This document shows positions 56,616 to 64,000 of a stretch of 64,000 nucleotides of DNA, one piece after another. The position numbers and the translations under genes are program-made. Every line of letters starts with the position of its first letter. Positions within the stretch are counted from its first letter, which is position 1. The notes under the pieces are model-generated. The model made no database searches. It was not told the DNA's origin and worked only from the letters and a program-made list of their open reading frames with translations. The stretch is from Trichostrongylus colubriformis (Eukaryota > Nematoda > Chromadorea > Rhabditida > Trichostrongylidae): positions 50,052,873 to 50,116,872 of the forward strand of contig OZ022257.1 in the NCBI GenBank assembly GCA_963978905.1, given 5' to 3'.

Positions 56616-57966
56616 GTATTCCCTTTTATTTAATTGCTGGTCAGGCAATTTTTGTCCAAAATTTGTAAAGTAGAAAATAAAATGACGACATTACTCATGG
56701 AATGGCTTAGTATATGAAAAGCTCACCTGTTGCAGATACACGTCGTCTGATTAAACGTGTCCTCGCACAGTAAAATCGCACCGACTCGTCGCAATCGTAG
56801 CTCGGATCGTCTGCGATTCACCTGTAGAGGTTGGTTTGATAAGCTTTTCACGTCACCTTTATACTTATTGATTTATTTAACCGTTCAAAAATGCTGTTAT
56901 GGATGATTAGGGATGACTGTGGAAAATGAAGGAGGGTATAGTAAGCAGTTTGATAGAAAACAACGGTGAAGAAAAAAAAGAGAATAAAACGGTCAAAAGT
57001 CCAATGGAATTGTTCCCCTAAAATGAATCCATCTATTTGCACCCCTGCATCTCCAAGTAACGCGATGGAAACGGCGAGGGGACAGCTAAGCCAGCCACCG
57101 TTAACGTCGCCCCGCCCTCCACAGCTATCCGACCATCAGGATCCGTACGACCAAAACGCATGCGAACAGGACAGTAGGTGCGCGCCCGTTGTGAGGGCGA
57201 GAGGCTGTGAAAGAGTAATTCACCTTTTTGCCATCATGCGGTGGTTTATTGGTATTTTGGATTGATTTCCTCAGTTACCATTCACTTCTATGGCGTAGCG
57301 GTGCTGTGCTTTATGGATCCGATTTTCTATAGAAAGGTCAAGCAGGGCTAGTCGATGTTCCTGAGTGTCGCTGAGTGTCGTCGCGTGTCGCTCCTTACCG
57401 TACTGTCTTCAAAAGAAGCTTCATGTTGTGCTCGTCTTCTTTTTATAATACCTGTCTGTGTTCGAAGGAAATAGGATACTACATGGTGTCACACGAGATT
57501 TTCTTTAGGGTGGTCGATCGATAACCCTGTTTAGTGTTACGGGCGAGGACAAATACGGTCTTTGCTGTTGTATCCTTTGGGCAATAATACCCAGTTTCGT
57601 GCAATGCGTACAGATCTGTTGAACCCCCTCGTAAGAGTTTTTCGCTAAAGTATATATTAGTGGAACTTTTGGTGGTAGCGAAAAAAATCTTACGAGGCCA
57701 CAATCACAATACCGGACGGTGGACCAGTCCCTAAAAGGGCACAAGTTTTTCGCTGACTAGATTGAATCATTTATGCTAAGAGAACTAGTAGTTTATGGCG
57801 GACCAGCTGAACGCCTTGAATGTGAGCCAGAGCCTACGATTAACGATTCTACGAAGAATGCCGAGTGTTTGGATTTGAAAAATTCATCATCGGGAAGCGA
57901 TTTCAATGATCGTGCAAGCTGAGTAAAAAAGCAAAAAAAGTTACATCAAAAGCTCTGATAACTTAC
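56616..57966. other. Region 3' of the cysteine-rich gene; candidate exons only
   Basis: On the minus strand a strong acceptor (CTTTTTTACTCAG) lies at about 57919, and a frame starting there (LARSLKSLPDDEFF) could follow the exon ending at 57967. At about 57732-57696 'STVRYCDCGL' ends at a GTAAGA donor. These may be the missing 3' exons, but the phases do not join cleanly. The plus-strand frame at 56966-57265 is proline-rich and not recognised. Confidence 0.3.
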
Positions 57967-60257
<2,291 letters not shown>

Positions 60258-60309
60258 TGTTTTAGGGAGGGCATTGACCCTCCCTTGTGGCTGTACGATG
60301 TTGAACAAT

Positions 60310-60315
60310 CTGAAA
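60310..60315 (-). promoter_or_regulatory. Probable splice acceptor 5' of the cysteine-rich gene
   Basis: Minus-strand TTTCAG, 52 nt before the proposed ATG, in a pyrimidine-rich context (GTTTTCTTCGCTTTCAG). It fits either trans-splicing or a non-coding first exon. Confidence 0.45.
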
Positions 60316-61204
60316 GCGAAGAAAACTATGGTACTGCAATTTTTTGAAATATGTGGAATAAATGAGCGAGTGGGCGGTTGCAGGCACGACGAAGATTTAC
60401 ATAATAAAATGCATGAATTTTTGGAATACATAATAAATAAGCTTCTATCAGAGCAAGTCAGTTTAAGCAGATAATGCGAACTGAACTATCTCCGATCATA
60501 TCCGGTTAATGTTGCAATGTAATGAAATTTTTAAAGCGCCATTTGAAGGTGTGTTTGGAAGTAGGGTGAGGTGGCAATACAGCAAACAGAATATCTGATG
60601 AGATACGCACACGCGATTTCGTTAACGACTAGATATTTGCGCGCATAGTTATTTCCACCGTGAATTCCTGAGAATGTGCATTTCTTATTTTTTCCTGGAT
60701 GTACAATACCCCTCACATTATGTGAAAATGTGAAAAACGACGCTTCGCGACGGATTAATCCGCGCAAACCGTCGCACCGTCATAACTTCGTTCAAAGTGA
60801 ATAATGAGAAGATATTAGGAGCGTTGGATTCGCCTCGACGCGGCAAGTTCAAAATGACGTTCAAATTTCGAACAGTAATATTCTAGAAAATCACGCAAAA
60901 ACCCGTTTTTGGGTTTTTTTCTCTTCTTACATTTTTACATACCAATTTTTACATACATTTTCGTAATCAGCTTGTCGAGCTCTACAAAAGAGTACTGCTA
61001 TAAGTTTCGGTTCTCTTGTCGTTATTAAGCCGATACGGTTTCAAAGTTAGCCAGGAAATAATCTCTTTATTGAGGATTCAGTTCGTTGATCCTTGACAGA
61101 AATATTGATCAGGAAAATGACCGATGCAGCGAGTGATGTGATAAGCCAATTCTACCATTAATTGCTTCCTTAATTAAGGTCGATTGAAGGTAAGTGCAAC
61201 ATGA
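60316..61204. other. No gene or element recognised
   Basis: Nothing supported on either strand. Confidence 0.35.
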
Positions 61205-61480
61205 GGGACAACGTTAAAAAAGTATGGGCATCCAGTGTTGGTCGATCCCCTTTTGGGATGCGCCACATATCCTACTATCATCCGTAATCGTGAGGGTTGA
61301 GGCTATTTGGCCCATGCAATAGATTGAGGGTAACAGCCGGTCTACCTTTCTATCTCCCAGGCGAGTCTGTTTCCCATTTGCCGGCCCCAGAGGCATGAGA
61401 AGCTTGATGGTCGTGGGCTGGTGTTGATCCAGGGATTAATTCCTCAACCATAGTAGTAGTGGCTCCACGTTGCCTTTGCA
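61205..61480 (-). mobile_element. tRNA-derived SINE relative, inverted copy
   Basis: Read on the minus strand, GTGGCGCATCCCAAAAGGGG followed by ATCGACCAACACTGGATGCC matches the SINE tail (GCGGCGCATCCCAGGAAGGG, ATTGATCAACGCC). A tRNA-like head with GGTTGAGGAATTAATCCC lies about 200 bp upstream. It belongs to a different subfamily from 7127. Confidence 0.55.
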
Positions 61481-63302
61481 ACCACTCTCTCACACGATAA
61501 AGCTTTAAAGGGTAAACGGTCCAATAATTTTGAATAAGGGGTTACAGCGGTGTTTCGTCCAGGATGAGCACAGAATCATGAAGCCAGTGAGAAATGAAAG
61601 AAAATATGAAGTAAAAGTGGTGTCATTTCTACGGTCCACGGAATGAAACGAAAGTTACTCCGTTTCGAGGCTCATTGACAGCTAGGGATATGACAGGGAT
61701 AATATGGAAGGAAAGCAGCACAGTAGCACAGAACTGGACTATCCAGGCTCTCTTCTCTCATTGTAGGAGCTGGAAAAATTTGTGTCTGCATTAATGATTC
61801 TCAGTAAGTTTTATGGCATGGCAATTTCCTGGAAGCTGATAAACAGCTACGTAGAAATAATTACATGTGGCATTTCAGACTTTTTCCATAATCGTGTAGA
61901 GGAAGTTTGTAGTTTCGGCGATGAAAATGAGCACGATACAAGTGCAATTTTCCTGTTGGAAACTTTGCAAGCTACATATGTATTTAAAAGCAGTGATAGG
62001 GGTAATCCAGGTCGAATATGGGAAGATCATCAAGCATGGAGGTTGACGTGTTTGATAGTATGAAAGTGAAGAGAAAACGGAATGAAACGGTCATATACCA
62101 GAGAAATAATACCCCCTCCGCGCCGTTTATACTCGGTAGGAGCGGGCTGGGATAAAACAAGTGGCAGCTATTGAAGAAGGCGGCTCTTATAAAGCGTGGG
62201 GGTACTCTTTGTCATCGGAAATTCCCACATATATAGTCTTCTCAGATTCATAGCTTTGCTTTGCGTGATCCACTTTAGTAGTTCTCATTACCTACATTAC
62301 CCCTATCATTGCCTTTGACTAGCATCTGCAGGAAGAGGACTAAGTGCTCGTACAGAAATGGTAGTTGTTCACAATACTGCGTGATTCCTTGTTCATGATT
62401 TCTTATAGATTTTGAACGTTTCAAATGGGCATTGATCAATCTCTGAATGATTTGTGGGGCGTAGAACACGCAGGAAAAGTTTTGACCTTCCCTGTCATTT
62501 TTCGACGATGGGACTACCCTGTCTCTCCCAGCCCTTCCTCAGCGCTCAGTCCAACACATGGGATAAAACAGCCTATTCAGCTCCGCATTCACTACATCAT
62601 AGTTTACGCGTGGGTTTCTTTGCGGTTTTCTTCATTTGTTAAATTCCTTGTTCGTGCTCTTCATATCTGCCACCCACAAAACTGAAATCCTTTTCTTCAT
62701 TTCTTAAATTCCTTGGTTGTCCTCTTCGTAATGGCCACCCACAGCACCCCCTTTTTAGCTCCTCAACTGATGAATCGCTTTCCTACTTGCAATCGTGAAA
62801 CGTTGTGTGGACATTGCTGTGAAACTGTCCCCCACCAATGATCATAGAAAAAACTGCTTAATATCCGTTAATCACATTATTTCCGGCATTCACTGAGCAG
62901 CTTTTACTTATGATCCTGTCACAGTAATGCCTTATCTCGGGCCACCTTTACTCAGCAAATCCTTTCCTTGGCTTTTCAAAACATTGGTGAAAGAGCCGGA
63001 CATTAATTTCTGCGCTCTCAACAGAGGGTCGAGGGTCAAAAATAAGAGGTTGACCGCTTTCTTACGGGAAGAACTATACCTCCAAAAAATAACGAAGAGA
63101 GCAAATGTCTATTGTGAGATGTGAGCGAAAGAGGAAATAAGGTGCAAAATCGTAAATATCGGTAGCTTCGCTACGTCATTAACAGGTGGTCCATTTGTGT
63201 TCCTGCAAAGCTTCCCATGAAACTTCCGACTAAATATTTCTACAAGTGGATTAAAATGATGTCAAGACAAAAAAAATTGTTAGAAGCTTATTGGTGGAAA
63301 CG
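61481..63302. other. No gene supported
   Basis: The segment 62070-62200 shows weak similarity to 2545-2720. Otherwise nothing was recognised. Confidence 0.35.
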
Positions 63303-63455
63303 TTAGGTCGCCGTCAGACTTTGCGATTTTCCGATTGTGCGACTTTGCGGTGTCGCGGCTTCGCACGCGAAGTTGCGGCAATGCACAATCTTAAGGTCGT
63401 AGTATCGCGTGCGAAAGTGCAGCGTCGCAAAATCGCAGAGTCTGACGGCGGCCTG
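63303..63455. mobile_element. GCCGTCAGAC foldback element, complete copy 3
   Basis: Left TTAGGTCGCCGTCAGACTTT...GCGATTTT and right AAAATCGCAGAGTCTGACGG with CGGCCTGA at the end. The core has CGCACGCGAAGTTGCGGCAA and its partial inverse. Confidence 0.8.
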
Positions 63456-63579
63456 ATCCAAGTCCGGTAAGCAACGAAAACAATTATTTTTTCTACGAAT
63501 CGTAGAGTCATTTTGCAATATATCCTTCCCTGTCAAAAAAAGTAATTTTTTTAGAAAAAGAAACTGGTGATCAAAGGTC

Positions 63580-63843
63580 GTGATGATTTTTGTGGCGATC
63601 CTTCTAGGAGCTCTCGTCAACAAGAATACCCTTCACTCCATGGAGAGATATCTACATGCATGTGTCACGGCTGCAGTGACTCTCAGCTTCATCGATGAAT
63701 TATACGGTGAGTTCAGAATAACTTTTAAGCCCATAACTAGTACGTCTTTACAGTTGCTGAAAAAAATTCTTTCAGCGATGTGGGGTTGTGGTATAGGGCG
63801 TATGCATACAATTAATGCCCTCTTTGAAACTATAAAATGGTGA
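63580..63843 (+). CDS. Candidate first exon of a secreted or membrane protein (weak)
   Basis: The frame starts MMIFVAILLGALV, a signal-peptide-like N-terminus, and reaches a good donor TACG|GTGAGT at 63708. A TTTACAG acceptor at about 63752 allows a short second exon in phase (VAEKNSFSDVGLWYRAYAYN, then stop). There is no homology I recognise, and the gene might extend beyond the window. Confidence 0.3.
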   Translation: MMIFVAILLGALVNKNTLHSMERYLHACVTAAVTLSFIDELYGEFRITFKPITSTSLQLLKKILSAMWGCGIGRMHTINALFETIKW

Positions 63844-64000
63844 GAAATTAAAAGATTACATGGTCCATTTCGACTGCAATCACATTACGAGTATTTCTCT
63901 CAGAAGCATATAAAAAGTGCAAAAGGTCACGACTTATGATAAGGTGGGAACGATAATGATAAGTGGGAAATCTCTTCAGACGTTGGGATTATTTTCTAGG

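Noticed and set aside
57773..57922. Plus-strand 49-codon frame (MLRELVVYGG...)
   Set aside because: The opposite strand has a strong polypyrimidine acceptor leading into an open frame there, so the plus frame is more likely a shadow.

Overview
This is a window of eukaryotic nuclear DNA, most likely from a clade V (strongylid or hookworm-like) nematode. The evidence is the gene content, the small introns with TTTCAG-type acceptors, start codons placed just after TTTTCAG sites as expected for spliced-leader trans-splicing, and a dense load of Tc1/mariner elements, foldback MITEs and a tRNA-derived SINE. The species cannot be fixed from the sequence alone.

Layout. Positions 1-19.1 kb are gene-poor: foldback elements, two decayed mariner elements, a SINE and other dispersed repeats, with no gene I can support. 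From 19.4 to 46.1 kb there are six conserved genes, all on the + strand: SNAPC3 (snRNA promoter factor, 19377-23807), mitochondrial ribosomal protein uS7m/MRPS7 (25440-26890), the SNARE VTI1 (27073-28935), TFIIIC subunit GTF3C5 (29639-34626), a GT43 glucuronosyltransferase (37662-40596) and the spliceosomal protein YJU2B/CCDC130 (41884-46126). I could join exons by reading frame and splice phase to full length for five of these. SNAPC3 has one unresolved junction. MRPS7 and VTI1 are only 182 bp apart and may form an operon.

From 46.4 to 64 kb the sequence is again rich in repeats: a solo LTR with a 4-bp target duplication, more foldback elements, a small coiled-coil gene of unknown function (48225-52574, +), and a cysteine-rich secreted protein gene on the minus strand (60257-57967, 3' end unresolved). 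Several weaker exon candidates lie here too.

The genes are housekeeping functions in different pathways: Pol II/III snRNA transcription, Pol III transcription, splicing, mitochondrial translation, membrane traffic and proteoglycan linker synthesis. They do not form one pathway. The most distinctive content is the layered repeat landscape: a TTAA-flanked foldback family with about 200-bp arms, a Tc3-like element nested in one copy, and a diverse foldback superfamily that shares only its ends (CATACTTTGCG motif).
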